Positions 1-11,066 are shown, numbered from the stretch's first letter. The stretch: DNA of 64,000 bases from Plotosus lineatus (GCA_024760905.1 CM045735.1:28375749-28439748), one strand, 5' to 3'. Numbers and translations: made by a program. The notes: a model not told the origin generated them from the letters alone.

Positions 1-640
1 GACCCATCCTCAAATTTCGGGCAGAGGCCACCAGATTTTTATTTAAAATGTCCTGGTATTTCAAAGCAATCATGATGTCATGCACCCCAACAAAGTTCTC
101 AGGGCCTCTGGAAGAGAAACAGGTTCATAGCATCACCGAGCCTTCCCCCATATTTCACAGTGGGCATGAGATGTTTTTCTGCATACTCATCTTTTATGTT
201 CCGCCAGACCCACTTCATGTGTTTGTTACCAAAACGCTCTATCTTGGTCTCATCTGACCAAAGCACACAGTCCCAGTTGAAGTCCTAGAACTGCTTAATG
301 AACTCCAGAAATTTACGTTTATGATTGTGAGTGAGAAAAGTTTTTTCCACGCATGTCTCCCAAACAGCTTGGCATGTAGATGGTGCCTGATGGTTTTGAA
401 GACTTTGTGACTCCAAGATGCTGCCATTTGTTACAATTCTTTAACAGCTTTGGAAAATTTTTAATTTCTCTTACCACCCTCGAGTGTAAGTGGTGGCAAA
501 ATAACCTTGCGTCCTTGTCCAGGCTTGTTTACCACTGTTCTGGTTTTAAACTTCTTAATGAATCCTCTGACAGTAGATATTGGCAGCTGCAGGTGAGGGG
601 TTATTGTCTCATTGCCTGACTTGTGAAGGTCGGACACATC
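1..640 (-). pseudogene. Tc1-like transposase relic
   Basis: Minus-strand translation in pieces gives an N-terminal helix-turn-helix region (SGNETITPHLQLPISTVRGF, then GQGRKVILPP) at about 480-640. A middle part at about 239-427 is frameshifted. A DDE-domain part follows at 1-260 with LWSDETKIERFG, including the first catalytic Asp, and KYQDILNKNLVASAR. These blocks are in normal Tc1 order. The second catalytic Asp and the Glu would lie off the window. In life the protein cuts and rejoins element ends at TA sites; here it is interrupted by frameshifts and stops and cannot be made. Confidence 0.75.
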
Positions 641-985
641 TCCCTTACTTGAATGGTGTGTTCCTTTGCCTTTCCTATGTTTAACAGAGAATAAAAGAAC
701 TGGCCTCTGTGCGACATCATATTTATACCCCAGGAAAACAGGAAGCAATGAATTACTAAGTAAATGTTCTTAGATAATCTGATCAACTTTGTAAACTAAT
801 GTAGAAATGGCAGAAATACTTCAATTCCATTTATTTCTTAGGAATTGTTAGAGGTGCCAGTAATTGTGAAACAATTGACTTTATGAAAAATTATTATTTC
901 TGTCAGGGGTTCCCCCCTTAAAATTCACTTGAGCTGAACGTTACATTTTTGTACAATTTATTGAGTCAGAGTAGCTTATGCAATA
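1..985 (-). mobile_element. Tc1-like DNA transposon, cut by the window edge
   Basis: Read on the minus strand, this is the 5' half of a Tc1/mariner element. A transposase relic occupies roughly 1-640. The stretch at 840-985 resembles Tc1 terminal sequence (minus-strand motif like CACAATTACTGGCACCTC), so the element end is placed near 985, approximately. The C-terminal part lies beyond position 1. Several stops and shifts break the coding frame, so this copy is dead. Confidence 0.75.
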
Positions 986-1837
986 AACATTTTATTTATT
1001 TTAAGGCTTTCAACACATCTTTAACCAGGAGTGCAAATAGATATGGAGGGCAGTGCATATGAAGTTTGTTTGGGTAGACAGAGTTGATTTATGCTGTGTG
1101 TGTGTGTGTGTGTCCTTATCCTCCATATCACGTCTTTTATTTTCAAGCAAAAGCTCTTGGAAATTCCTCTGTAGACATTCCCTTCTCTTCTCAACTCGTT
1201 TGCACTCCTCTCTGCTTTCTTCAGTTCTTTCTCTCTCTCTCTCTCTCGGTCTCACTCTCCCTCTCCCCCTCTCTCTCTGCCTCCCTTGTTTTCTCTCTGT
1301 CTGTGTTGGATGTTTGCCTGCATTCCATTCTTCACTTTTCAGTTCTTGATGAGAACGGTGTATGAGAAGACACAATATCATATTATGGTTATATTGTTCG
1401 TAGATCTAATATGTCTTTTCATTTAATAAAACCTTGTTACAAAACCTGCATCGTTCATAATGAAAGATTGCGAAATCACATAGATTAGCTTGGACTTGTG
1501 CGTCCTGGATTTTTGTGTATCTGCAATGATTCATGCAATCACAGATTTTTTTTCTGCAGCATCTAAAGCAGGTCACAGTACAACAGTCACATACAAAGCT
1601 CATTCAGCCTCTTTAATACAAATAGTAATATTTTGGTATAGATAATGGGAAAATGTATGATATGGAAAACTATGAAGCTATGTGGAAAAAGAAAGCAACA
1701 GAAAGAATGTACTGGACACATAGCTGTGGTTTTATGCTATTAAGCATTTCCATTCACAGCAATACTGATAAGATACCAGTGAACACTAAACCTTTCCAGC
1801 AAAGTCTGAAGGTTATTTCCTAATAACCTTTCATTTA
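986..1837. repeat. Low-complexity CT-rich stretch and short (GT)n; otherwise nothing recognised
   Basis: A (GT)n run lies at about 1094-1113 and a CT-rich, CTCTCT-type tract at about 1221-1300. The rest is AT-rich sequence with no recognisable gene or element. Confidence 0.6.
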
Positions 1838-1985
1838 TCAATTCATTTTCTGGAGCACTTTATCCTTTATAATAGCCGTAGAAAGGCCAGAGCCCATTTC
1901 AGATGACTCCAGACAAAGGTGGGATATACGCTGAATATCCTAACAGTGCATCTCAGGGCCAGCACCCAAAGGCAATTTGAAACAG
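1838..1985 (-). mobile_element. SINE tail fragment (SINE-B/C tail type)
   Basis: Degenerate copy of the tail shared by SINE-B and SINE-C in this window: CATTTTCTGGAGC, then a TTATCC-type core, then a GGCCAGAGCCCATTTCAG-like block. It is on the minus strand with no head and no clear target-site duplication. Confidence 0.45.
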
Positions 1986-2019
1986 ATTGGAGATGGAGAG
2001 TCTGCTCACAGTGCAGAAG

Positions 2020-2490
2020 TGAGAGCTCTGACATCATGGTGCTGGAACAAAATTCTGCTCAATATCAGAAACACCAAAGAGCTCATCGTGAACTACAGGA
2101 GACTCAGGGTTGAGGGCAAATACCTATCCACATCGTGGGGACAGAGGTAAAAAGAGAAAGTTGCTTCAGGATCCTGCGGATCAACATCAGTCAGGATCTG
2201 AGCTGGTCACATCATGTGGTTGTCATCAGGAAAGCAGCGAGACGGTGACTCTTTCTTCGGCAACTGAGGAGGTTGAAGACTCACCAACTTCTACTGATGC
2301 ACCATCACGTGTATTCTGTCTGGCTCCATCACAACCTGGTATGGTAGTTGTAATGCTCTGGACCACAAAGCTCTACAGAGCGTGACCAGATCAGCAAAAA
2401 GCAGTATATGATTAAGGCCCAGTGGATCCTCCCTGATCCAGGCCAGCCCAGGCACACACTCTTCAGGCTCCTGCTTTCGTCAGTACTCCA
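2020..2490 (+). mobile_element. L2/Rex1-type LINE fragment (C-terminal reverse transcriptase region)
   Basis: Broken plus-strand translation resembles the region after the reverse transcriptase core of fish L2/Rex1-type LINEs: AKELIVNYR-like, HIVGTEVK, FRILRINISQDLSWSHHVVVI, SGSITTWYGSCNALDHKALQ and KAQWILPDPGQP. The blocks are in order but frames change often, so it is an old 5'-truncated copy. Clade assignment rests on recalled motifs only. Confidence 0.6.
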
Positions 2491-3354
2491 CTGAAATACG
2501 CATTGTTGTTCATATCTTTTGTTTGATGAGTAAAAATATATTAATTTAAGGTGTTTAAATACAATTAAATCACTTTCTTTTCCATAAATAAATAAAAACA
2601 GGATTAGACATTGTTATGTGAACATTTCTTAATAAAGAGTTGACTATTTAATTGGGTGTCCTATTTTTTTCATATGACTGTATATAATATACAGTACATT
2701 TTTTAACAAAACCAACAAAATATGGCATAAAATATGAATGCAGGTCAGTATTATATACAGAGGTAGAAAATCCAAATAGGGTCGGATTACATTGCAAGAT
2801 AACATGAAGCAGGCTATTTTTTCATGTTCCCTCCCCAACACTCCCATCAGCATGCCAAATCAGGTCTACAACTTCAAAGTGCCTGGCATATCCTTCTACC
2901 AGATCTGAGTAAGAAGGTAACACAAGATCTCACTGCTTTAGTGTTTGAGCTTTTCAGTCATGTTATAAGCTTCCTCTCCATTTCAAATATATCTCCATTC
3001 TTTTCACAAAGGGAAAATGTCTCCTTTTTAGCCAATATCTAAGAATATCATAATTTTCATTTTTATTTTTGATAATAAAACATCTGAAAGCAAAAGGTAA
3101 GTAGAAGAATAGGACAAAAATGTACAAAATTGTCCAGGACAAAATTTAAGCACTTGCAATTTCATGCCCAATTGGATTAAACTCTGGTTGTTGACTTGGC
3201 CGATCTAAACCACCCTAGCCCCCGATGAGGTCCTTTGTTTTGCTGACAGGGTGTTCTTTGGTCTTTGACTGGATATGTTACTCTTGTCAATTGGAAGACT
3301 GAATGTTTCCATAGACCTCCAAATTCATTTTACAGCTACCATCTTCGTTTACAT
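2491..3354. other. No recognised feature
   Basis: AT-rich sequence without a convincing frame, tRNA-like box or terminal repeat that I can identify. Confidence 0.5.
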
Positions 3355-4098
3355 CAGGGGTCGGGAACCTATGGCTCGCGAGCCAGATGTGGCTCTTTTG
3401 ATGACTGTATCTGGCTCTCAGATTAATCAAGTGGGCTTTCTTAACAGAATAGCGAATACATAATTTCACAGTCATTATAAATAAAAAAAAGCCATCAAAT
3501 AAAACAAAAACAGATGAATAAATCTCATGCATTTAAATTGATTCATCTATTTTCAATGCCACGTCACTGTGGCACGAAGCGGAGAGCCAATCCTTTCTGT
3601 GTGGGCGGGTCCTTGAAACTCTAATTTTATTGCACTCACACGCTACAGTGTTTGTGACAGGAAGCGCGTCCCAAGTTTTGGCAATCAGCTGGTCTGCGAG
3701 TTGAAGTTTTTCCATGTCTGTCCATTTGTGTTTGCTTGCCAGCTATGCTTGGCTTCGTGGAAATGAGCTGATCAAAACGAGGGAAATGTACCTCTTTACC
3801 CAAAAACACCACGCTCAAGGTATCGGACTCGCCCACATGCTGGCGTACAGAAAGGATTGGCTCTCTGTTGCGCGAAACAGTGACGTGACATTCAAAATAG
3901 ATGTATAGATTTAAATGCGTGAGATTTATTCATCTGTTTTTGTTTTACTTGATGGCTTTTTTTGTATTTTTATTTAAATGACAGTGAAATTATGTATTCG
4001 TTATTCTATTAAGAAAGGCCACCTGATTTATCTGAGAGCCAAATGCAGTCATCAAAACAGCCACATCTGGCCCGCGAGCCATTGGTTTGCGACCCCCG
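3355..4098. mobile_element. Non-autonomous hAT-like element with long inverted repeats
   Basis: The left end reads CAGGGGTCGGGAACC and the right end, reversed, CGGGGGTCGCAAACC. The match continues inward for about 240 bp per side (3355-3600 against 3850-4098), sharing the GGCTCGCGAGCCAGATGTGG-type block, TTTGGCTCTCAGAT and a TTCATCTGTTTTTGTTTTA block. The roughly 250-bp core encodes nothing I can name. No clean 8-bp target duplication is visible, so the superfamily call rests on the termini. Confidence 0.6.
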
Positions 4099-4127
4099 AG
4101 AGCTCTCAGAGGATTAGATTTTAAGAT

Positions 4128-4320
4128 ATGTCTTTTTTTTTGGCTCTCTTAGTCAAAAAGGTTCCCGACCAATGATTCACATCATCAGTAAAGTGTGAGT
4201 TTGTTCTAACAGCAGTTGTACCAGCCCGAGCCACGACACTGCCTGAAATTTCAGGCTCACTTTTGTATTTCTTGGTAAATTTTTCTTTGGCCCATTTCTC
4301 CTGTGGCATGGCCTCTACAT
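4128..4320 (-). mobile_element. Possible end of a second hAT-like element
   Basis: On the minus strand 4143-4173 reads GGTCGGGAACCTTTTTGACT, which resembles the terminus of a hAT family related to its left neighbour. It continues into an open stretch (QEKWAKEKFTKKYKSEPEIS) of unknown origin. No opposite end was found. Confidence 0.3.
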
Positions 4321-4432
4321 TTCTGCTCTTGGAATCTTCAGAATCAGGATCAGGATCAGAATCCTTTATTGATACTAGAGGAAAGTTGCTCCATACAAGT
4401 AAAAATGAGCTAAAATCTCGAGAAAGAAAATG

Positions 4433-4436
<4 letters not shown>

Positions 4437-4471
<35 letters not shown>
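4437..4471. repeat. (TA)n microsatellite
   Basis: Uninterrupted AT/TA dinucleotide run just before the LINE fragment. Confidence 0.95.
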
Positions 4472-4478
<7 letters not shown>

Positions 4479-5059
4479 CCTTTGTTATGGACAGAATTTC
4501 TAGGCGCAGCCGAGGTGTTGAGGTGTTCTGGTTTGGTGTCCTTTTGGCTTCATCAGCCCGGGACCTCCAGCTCTCATTGGAGCTATTCACAGTTGAGTGC
4601 ATGGCAGCTGGGATGAGAATCAGTACCTCCAAGTCCGTGGACATGGTTCTCAGCTGGAAAAGGGTGGAATGCACCCTTCGGGTCTGAAATGAGATCCTGC
4701 CCCAAGTGGAGGAGTTCAAGTATCTCAGGGTCTTGTTAACGAGTGAGGAAAATCTGGAGTGGGAGATTGATAGGCAGATCACTGCAGCCTCTGCTGTTAA
4801 CGGAGCCTATGGTTAAACAGAGTCCATTGTGGTGAAGAGGGAGCTGAGCCACAGGGCAAAGCTCTCAAGTTACCAGTCGATCTACGTTCCAACCCTCACC
4901 TATGGTCACGAGCTTTGGGTAGAACAAATCATGGATACAAGCGGCTGAAATGAGCTTCATTCGCCAGGTGGCGGGCCTCTCTCTTAGCGATCGGGTGAGA
5001 AGCTCAGCCATCCGGGGGGGCTCGGAGTAGAACTGTTTCTCGTCCGCATTAAGAGGAGC

Positions 5060-5077
5060 CAATTGAGGTGGCTTTGG
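5060..5077 (+). repeat. Target-site duplication, left copy (SINE-A)
   Basis: The 18-bp CAATTGAGGTGGCTTTGG is repeated exactly at 5428-5445. Removing the SINE plus one copy restores the interrupted LINE reading (RGANxGGFG...). Confidence 0.9.
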
Positions 5078-5427
5078 CGGAGCAGTGGTGGTCTAGTGGT
5101 ATAGGACGCTGGATCGCTGATCCAAAGGTTGGGGGTTCAAGTCTCACTCTCCACAAGGTTGTCACTGTCCCCCCAGTGCAGCTAACTGGGTTATCAAAGG
5201 CGGGCCATGTCTCTCACTGTCTATGGTGAGAGGCATGTAAAAGAACCATTGCTGACTTTCATAAAAAGTAGGCTGCAAAGTCGTCAGTGTGTTTCTGTCC
5301 CTTGCTAAAAAGGGTTGTGACAGGAAGGGCATCCGACGTAAAAACCTCTGCCAAATCAAATGTGCGAATCAGATCATTCGCTGTGGCGACTCCCGAGTAA
5401 AAGGGAAAAAGCCGAAAGGAAGACAGA
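5078..5427 (+). mobile_element. SINE-A, complete copy with 18-bp target duplication
   Basis: The tRNA-like head has an A-box-like TGGTCTAGTGG and a B-box-like GGGTTCAAGTC. The body includes GTGCAGCTAACTGGGTTATC. The 3' part reads GGTTGTGACAGGAAGGGCAT then TGTGGCGACTCCCGAGTAAA, AAAGCCGAAAGGA. The last two blocks match the 5' and 3' ends of the RTE-like LINE found elsewhere in the window. RNA polymerase III boxes imply transcription from the head; mobilisation would use LINE proteins. It is not a functional tRNA gene. Confidence 0.85.
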
Positions 5428-5705
5428 CAATTGAGGTGGCTTTGGTATCTGGTTAGAATGCTTCCCGAACGCCTCCCTGGTGTGGTGTTTCAGGCATGTC
5501 AAACTGGGAAGAGGACCTGGAGTTGGCCTAGACGACCCTGGAGGAATTAGATCTCTTGACTGGTCTGGGAACGCCTTGGTGTCCCCTTGGAAGAGGTGGA
5601 GAAAGTGGCAGCGGAGAGGGATGTCTGGACCTCATCACTTAGGTTGCTGCCCCTGCAACTCGACCCCAGATTAAGTGAATGAAGTTGAACGAGTGAAAAA
5701 TGAAA

Positions 5706-5879
5706 AAAGATTCCATATGTATATTTGTTTATACATGAATATTTGTCTTAAAATTACTATTAATGAAACTTACTTGTTTAGTCAAGCATTTTGTTAATAG
5801 CCATTTATTTGGTAAAAGAGCAGATCTGGGAGTCTCAAGCATAGAGAGTTTTGGTAAAATGTCATGTTGGGATGCTGTC
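5706..5879. other. No recognised feature
   Basis: Short AT-rich spacer. Confidence 0.5.
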
Positions 5880-6690
5880 GCTCCCTCAATCTACATGCTC
5901 ACCCTGGTCCGCTGCCAGTGGAATAGCTGATTGCCCAACGTCACAGGATGCCCTTGTGTCTGCCTTCCTTCTGGTTCTCTCTCTTTTAGTTATGGTGCCT
6001 TAGCCAGTCATGCCGGAGTCCCTGCTGGCACTCAGCAATAATAAATTCAGCAATAATAAATTCTTCTATTTCCATTACACTACTATGAGTATACCGAACA
6101 ATCTCTCTCTCTCTTTCTCTCTCTCTCGCTCTTCCTGAGGTACACATTCTTCTTCTGGGATACCAGTAATCCTGATCTTTCTGCTTTCTGAACCCTGTGA
6201 TCTGTCCTGTTGTGTTGATACTGGCTGGATTTCTTATCTTGGAAGCCTCTCCCGCCTGCTTATGAAGATCTATATGAACTTAGATGCGCACTCAGACTGT
6301 GCACATGACTTTTCACTTCTTGTGATAATAACTCTTTTCCCACAATTATTTAGTACCTCCAGTTGTGGTATAACCATCCAGACTACATGTTGGATTGTAA
6401 TGAATTTCTCAAATATAATTTATGTCTTTATGGTTTCATCCAAATGAGGATGGGCTTCTCTTTTGGTCCTGGTTCCTCTAAAGGTTTCTTCCTCAGATTA
6501 ACTGGGGGAGTTTTTCCTTGCCACTGTTGCCGCCGTTACATTCATTAGGAATGTCTAAGGGTTGGAGTAAATTTTTAAAATCTTTTACACATTATAAGTT
6601 CCTAATTTTTCATGTAAAGCTGCTTTCTGACAGTGTCAATTGTAAAACCGCTATATAAATAAAAGTTAATTGAACTGAATTGAAAAGAAA
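5880..6690 (+). mobile_element. Teleost interspersed repeat, copy 1 (family unnamed)
   Basis: Shares an ordered series of blocks, in the opposite orientation, with 55622-56375: GGATGCTGTCGCTCCCTCAA, GATTGCCCAACGTCACAG, a (TC)n tract (about 6103-6132), GAGGTACACATTCTTCTTCT, CATCCAAATGAGGATGGG, GTTCCTCTAAAGGTTTCTTC and TTTTTCCTTGCCACTG, ending GAACTGAATTGAA. Such sequence is common in fish genomes. No ORF or clear termini are visible. Confidence 0.65.
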
Positions 6691-7539
6691 TTTAAAAAAC
6701 TCCCTCAACCCACATATTGAGAGGGCAGCTACATATAAGCAATAAAATAACAAGTATAAAAAAAAGTTAAAATAAGTAAGAAAAAGAGAGTTCAAGGTAT
6801 GGGAAGGGCAGGAGCAACTTTAATGTTGTCACTGTTGTTTTGTGGTGTTTCTTCAGAACTTGTTTTAAAGATACAAATTTTTGTGTCCTCTGTTTTCCTT
6901 ACATGAACTGTTTACACTCTGGATATTAATCCATAAGTAATTTCTTTCTAATCAGGTCCGAATTAAAAAGCTTCATGATTGCATTACCTTGGTGGAGGTC
7001 TGCCTCTCTGATGTTATCAATCAATTTAAGGTGGAATCGTTTGTGTGGGAATGGATATGACTACATTAGGAAGAAAATGGGGGTAAATCCAAAAAAGGAT
7101 GAGATTGTTGAAACAAAAGGTGCATCTAGATGTAAATACTGTATGAGGCAATTAAAGCTGAAAATTCTTATTTTTCTTTTGCCGTCAAGCTCATTGTTTC
7201 AGTGTGTGTGAATACAAAAGATTTGTTCTTGGCAGTACAATTTCTTCAGAGGGGGCTGCATTAAAGATAGCATTACCACAGCCAATGTAAAACTAATCCT
7301 GTGAATTAGGGGTTTTGTTTGGTGTAAAATACTACTCACATTTAAAGTCAAATTCGCTAATTTTTCCACTTTCTAAAAGTTACTATAGCTTTGTAATGTT
7401 AGTTCCTGTGATCCCAATAACTGTAACATTCTTATTAACAAACAAGATGGCTAATGATTTATTGCTAAGCACTCAAATTAAATACAGTACCGCCCAGAAG
7501 CACAAAGACACACCCTGTGTCCGAAATTATTCAGTCACA
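6691..7539. other. No recognised feature
   Basis: AT-rich sequence. Open stretches (for example around 6975-7211) show no family I recognise and no neighbouring splice context that I can defend. Confidence 0.45.
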
Positions 7540-7768
7540 ACCCCTACTTACTGTACAGGGAATGAAACCCCTACTCACTGTACAATGGAGCCTCGGGACT
7601 CGAACTTAATCTGTTCCAGACGGCTGCTCAGATTCCGATTTGTTCCCATTACAAATAATGTAACTAGTCTTAATCCGTTCCGTCGTCTTTTGAACAGAAG
7701 TTAAAGGTACCGTAACTCATACCATAGGTCTTCAAATTATGTGAGAAAATCATTGAATACAGTACATT

Positions 7769-7777
7769 ATATTATGG
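7769..7777 (+). repeat. Target-site duplication of the LINE, left copy
   Basis: ATATTATGG is repeated exactly at 10492-10500. Joining the two sides restores the ...CATTATATTATGGTTTGTG sequence seen in the sister Tigger at 33.8 kb. Confidence 0.85.
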
Positions 7778-10491
7778 GTGAAGGTCCAGACGAAGTGCGA
7801 TTCAGAAGACCCTTATGACATCTAAGGAGACATCTAAGGAAGCAGTCTCCCTTGCCCGGACGCGGGTCACCAGGGTTCCCTCCTGGAGCTAGGCCCGGGG
7901 GAGGGGCTCAAAGGCCAGCGCCTGGTGGTCAAGCCTGGCCGGGCCTAGCCCGAAAAGGAGACATGGGTCCGCCCTCCCATGGACCCACCACCTGTGGGAA
8001 GAGTTTTAGGGGTCGGGTACAGTGTGAGTTGGGTGGCAGCCAAAGGCATGGGTTCTGTCGGACAGATCCTTGGCTACTTACTCTGACCCTCGGGACATGG
8101 AATGTCACCTCTCTGGTGGGGAAGGAGCCTGATCTGGTGCATGAGGTGGAAAGATACCGACTAGATATAGTCGGGCTCACCTCAACGCATAGCTTGGGCT
8201 CTGGAACCATTCATCTCGAGAAAGGCTGGACCTTATTCTATTCTGGAGTTGCTCAAGGGGAGAGACGGTGAGCCAGTGTGGGTATTCTTGTTGCCTCCTG
8301 TCTCAGTGCCCAAATGTTGGGGTTCTCCCCGGTTGACGAAAGGGTAGCTTACCTCCATCTTTGGGTGGGGGGGACAGGTCCTGACTGTTATTTGTGCTCA
8401 TGCACCAAATGACAGTTCAGAGTACCCACCCTTTTTGGAGTCACTGTGTGTTGGAGAACGCTCCCTCGGGAGACTCGCTCGTTGTCTTGGGAGACTTCAA
8501 CGCCCATATGGGCAACGATAGTGTGACCTGGAAGGGTGTGATCGGTAGGTATGGCCTCTACAGTCTGAACCCGAATGGTGTTTCATTGTTGGACTTCTGT
8601 GCTCGTCACAGTTTGTCTACCACGAACACCATGTTCGAACATAAGTGTGCCCATAAGTTCACTTGGCACCAGGACACCCTAGGTTGCAGTTCGATGATTG
8701 ACTTTGTAGTTGTGTCATCGGACTTGCAGCCATATGTTCTGGACATTCGAGTGAAGAGAGGAGTTGAGCTGTCTACCGATCACTACCTGGTGGTGAGTCA
8801 GCTTCAGTGGTGAGGGAGGCTGCCTTCCAGACCTGGCAGGCCCAAGTGTGTAATTAAAGTCTGCTGGGAACGTTTGGGGGGCCCCTGTCCGAGAGGCCTT
8901 TAACTCTCACCTCCGGCAGAGCTACAACCACATCCAGGAGGAGGAGGGGGAAATGAAATCCGAATGGGGCATGTTTCATGCCTCCATTGCTGAGGCAGCA
9001 GCCCATAACTGTGGCCATAAGGTCGTCTGTGCTTGTCATGGCGATAACCCCCAAACCCGATGGTGGACACCTGCGATGAAGGGGGCCGTCCAGCTGAAGA
9101 AGGAGGCCTATCGAGTTTTATTAGCCTGTGGGACTCCCGAGACAGCAAACAGGTACCAGCAGGCCAAACGTGCTGCAGCCGAGGCTGTCACAAATGCAAA
9201 ATCTCGAGCGTGGGAGGAGTTCGGTGAGGGCCCGGAGAGTAATTATCGGTTGGCCTCAAAAAGGTTCTGGACCGCCATCCGACAACTTAGGAGGTGGAAG
9301 CAGTTCTCCACAAACACTGTTTACAGTGGAGGTGGGGGGGGCTACTGACCTCGGCTGGGGATGTCGTTGAGAGGTGGAGGGAATACTTTGAGGACCTCCT
9401 CAATCCCACCAACACGCACTGTGTGGAAGAGGAAGACCCTGGTGGTTTGGGTGGGGGGCTGCCCATCACTGGAGTGGAGGTCACTGAGGTTGTCAAAAAA
9501 CTCCTTGTTGGTCGAGCTCCGGGGTTGGACCAGATCCGCCCGGAATATCTCAGGGCTCTGGATGCTGTACGACTGTCTTGGTTGACACATCTCTGCAACA
9601 TTGTGTGGTCATCGGGGGCTGTACCTCTGGATTGGCAAACTGGGGTGGTGGTCCCGATTTTTAAGAAGGGGGACTGGAGGGTGTGTTCCAATTATCGGGG
9701 AACTCCTCAGCCTACCTGGGAAAGTCTATGCAAGGGTACTAGAGAGGAGGATCCGACCGATAGTTGAACCTCGGATTCAGGAGGAACAATGTGGTTTTCG
9801 TCCTGGCCGCAGCACTCTTGACCACCTCTATACGCTCCACAGGATTTTGGAGAGGGAATGAGAGTTTGTCCAATCTGTCCACATGTGCTTTGTAGATTTG
9901 GAAAAGGCTTTCGACCGTGTCCCTTGAACAATCTTGTGGGGCGTGCTCAGAGTGTACAGTGTTTCGGACCCGTTGCTGTGGACCATTCGGACGCTGTATC
10001 ATCGGAGCCAGAGTTTGGTCCGTATTGGCAATAACAGGTCGAATCTGTTTCCAGTGGGAGTTGGAGTCCACCAAGGCTGTCCTTTGTCACCGATTCTGTT
10101 CATAATTTTTATGGACAGAATATCTAGGGGCTCTCCCTTCGTGATAAGGTAAGAAGCTCTACCATCCGTGGGGAGCTCTGAGTAGATCCACTGCTCCTCC
10201 GCATTGAGAGGGGCCAGTTGAGGTGGCTCGAGCATCTGGTCAGAATGCCTCCCGGACGTCTCCCTGGTGTGGTGTTTCGGGCATGTCCAACCGGGAAGAG
10301 ACCCCGGGGTCGACCTAGAACATGCTGGAGGGACTATGTCTCTCAGCTTGTCTGGGACCGCCTTGGTGTCCCCCCGGGAGAGTTGGAGGGAGTGGCTGGG
10401 GAAAGGGACGTCTGGACCTCTTTGCTTAGGTTTCTGCCCCCGCGACCCAACCCAGGACTTAGCAGAAGATGATGAGATGAGATGAGATGAG
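7778..10491 (+). mobile_element. LINE, GATGA-tail family, 5' end present, internal deletion
   Basis: Starts with a G+C-rich leader (GGAGCTAGGCCCGGGGGAGG near 7880), then an APE-type endonuclease, linker, reverse transcriptase and C-terminal region, and ends in (GATGA)n. The 9-bp duplication shows insertion as a unit. Gene order fits a single-ORF APE-type LINE of the kind very common in teleosts; I do not assign a clade. About 500 bp, including the RT catalytic FADD motif, is missing at about 10128, so the copy cannot reverse-transcribe. Confidence 0.85.
8080..10470 (+). pseudogene. LINE endonuclease/reverse transcriptase pseudogene
   Basis: In order: TLGTWNVTSL (endonuclease start) at about 8090; [13 protein letters not shown] at 8490; [12 protein letters not shown] and [11 protein letters not shown] up to 8812; RFWTAIRQLRR at 9270; WREYFEDLLNPTNT at 9370; LDWQTGVVVPIFKKGDWRVC at 9630; EEQCGFRPGRSTLDHLYTLH at 9780; VDLEKAFDRVP at 9895; GCPLSPILFIIFMDRISRG at 10075. 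A deletion follows, then LRWLEHLVRMPPGRLPG and RPRGRPRTCWRDYV. At least five frame changes or stops occur. The endonuclease nicks target DNA and the RT would copy the RNA in place. The FADD box is lost, so this is a fossil. Confidence 0.85.
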
Positions 10492-10516
10492 ATATTATGG
10501 TTTGTGTTGGGAGAGG

Positions 10517-11013
10517 CTTTTTAACTTTTCTGTGGTTTTTATTTTAGTGTTATGGTCTCTCAGAAAAGAGTTGCGCGGGGGGCGTGGCTCAAACATGCAG
10601 GATGGAGTGCTAAACACACATTTAATCATTTCCATTTAATCATACGCTATAAAGACTACCAGCGCTCTTCCCCGTGCTAGAAGACTGTCCCTCTTAATCT
10701 CTCAGCTCTGTGCTCAAGCAGTTCAAGCTTTAGTTTGATTTCTGTGTTTCTCAGAATCTGTCAGTGACTACGATTTCCCCGTTTCATCTATGAAAACGGC
10801 TGTGCTTTATTGTTCACAGGGAAGGAACTAGTGCACGGGTACTAAAGCACTAGAAACAATAACTAGAGCACTAGAACCTATGAACAATAAAGCACAACCT
10901 GTTTCCACAGATGAGTGTGTTAGAGCCACGCCCTTTTCCAATGCGCATTTCAATGCACAACTCTTTTCTGAGAGCCATAACACACTAAAATGAAAACCAC
11001 AGAAAAGTTAAAG
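10517..11013. mobile_element. LTR-derived fold-back (two LTR pieces in inverted orientation)
   Basis: A left arm at about 10519-10603 (AACTTTTCTGTGG, TTTTAGTGTTATGGTCTCTC, AGAAAAGAGTTG, GGCGTGGCTC) is matched in reverse by about 10924-11013. The start resembles the LTRs at 33441, 45032 and 48331 (TGTTATGGTC... GGGGCGTGGC, GTGACTACGATTTCCCC). A second internal pair, GTGCTTTATTGTTCA, also faces itself. No gag, pol or env coding sequence is present. Confidence 0.55.
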
Positions 11014-11066
11014 CATAAGAACAATAAAGATAAGAATTTTAACCTTTGTGGTGGTGAGCAGTTGGC

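Larger units (their letters stand above)
4480..5705 (+). mobile_element. 5'-truncated LINE, GATGA-tail family, split by a SINE
   Basis: Covers the C-terminal half of the ORF2-like protein of the same LINE family as 7778-10491. It starts at MDRISRRS, runs through AAGMRISTSKS, VEEFKYL and LTYGHELWV, and ends near the C-terminal LRWLW/MLPERLPGVVF region. The FADD catalytic motif region is deleted (SRRSRGVEVFWFGVLLASSARD). Frames are broken in several places. A SINE-A sits at 5078-5427. The 3' end fades into AATGAAGTTGAACGAGTG-like sequence instead of a clean tandem tail. It keeps the block that the 7.8-kb copy lost. Confidence 0.75.

Noticed and set aside
1010..1381. 123-codon minus-strand frame rich in Arg and Glu
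   Set aside because: It is the translation of a CT/GA-rich simple repeat; composition, not conservation, keeps it open.
5078..5150. tRNA gene in the GTGGTCTAGTGG head
   Set aside because: Several copies share a downstream body and LINE-derived end with target duplications, so it is a SINE.
6975..7211. Host exon candidate
   Set aside because: No recognisable domain, no matching splice sites and no homologous segment elsewhere in the window.
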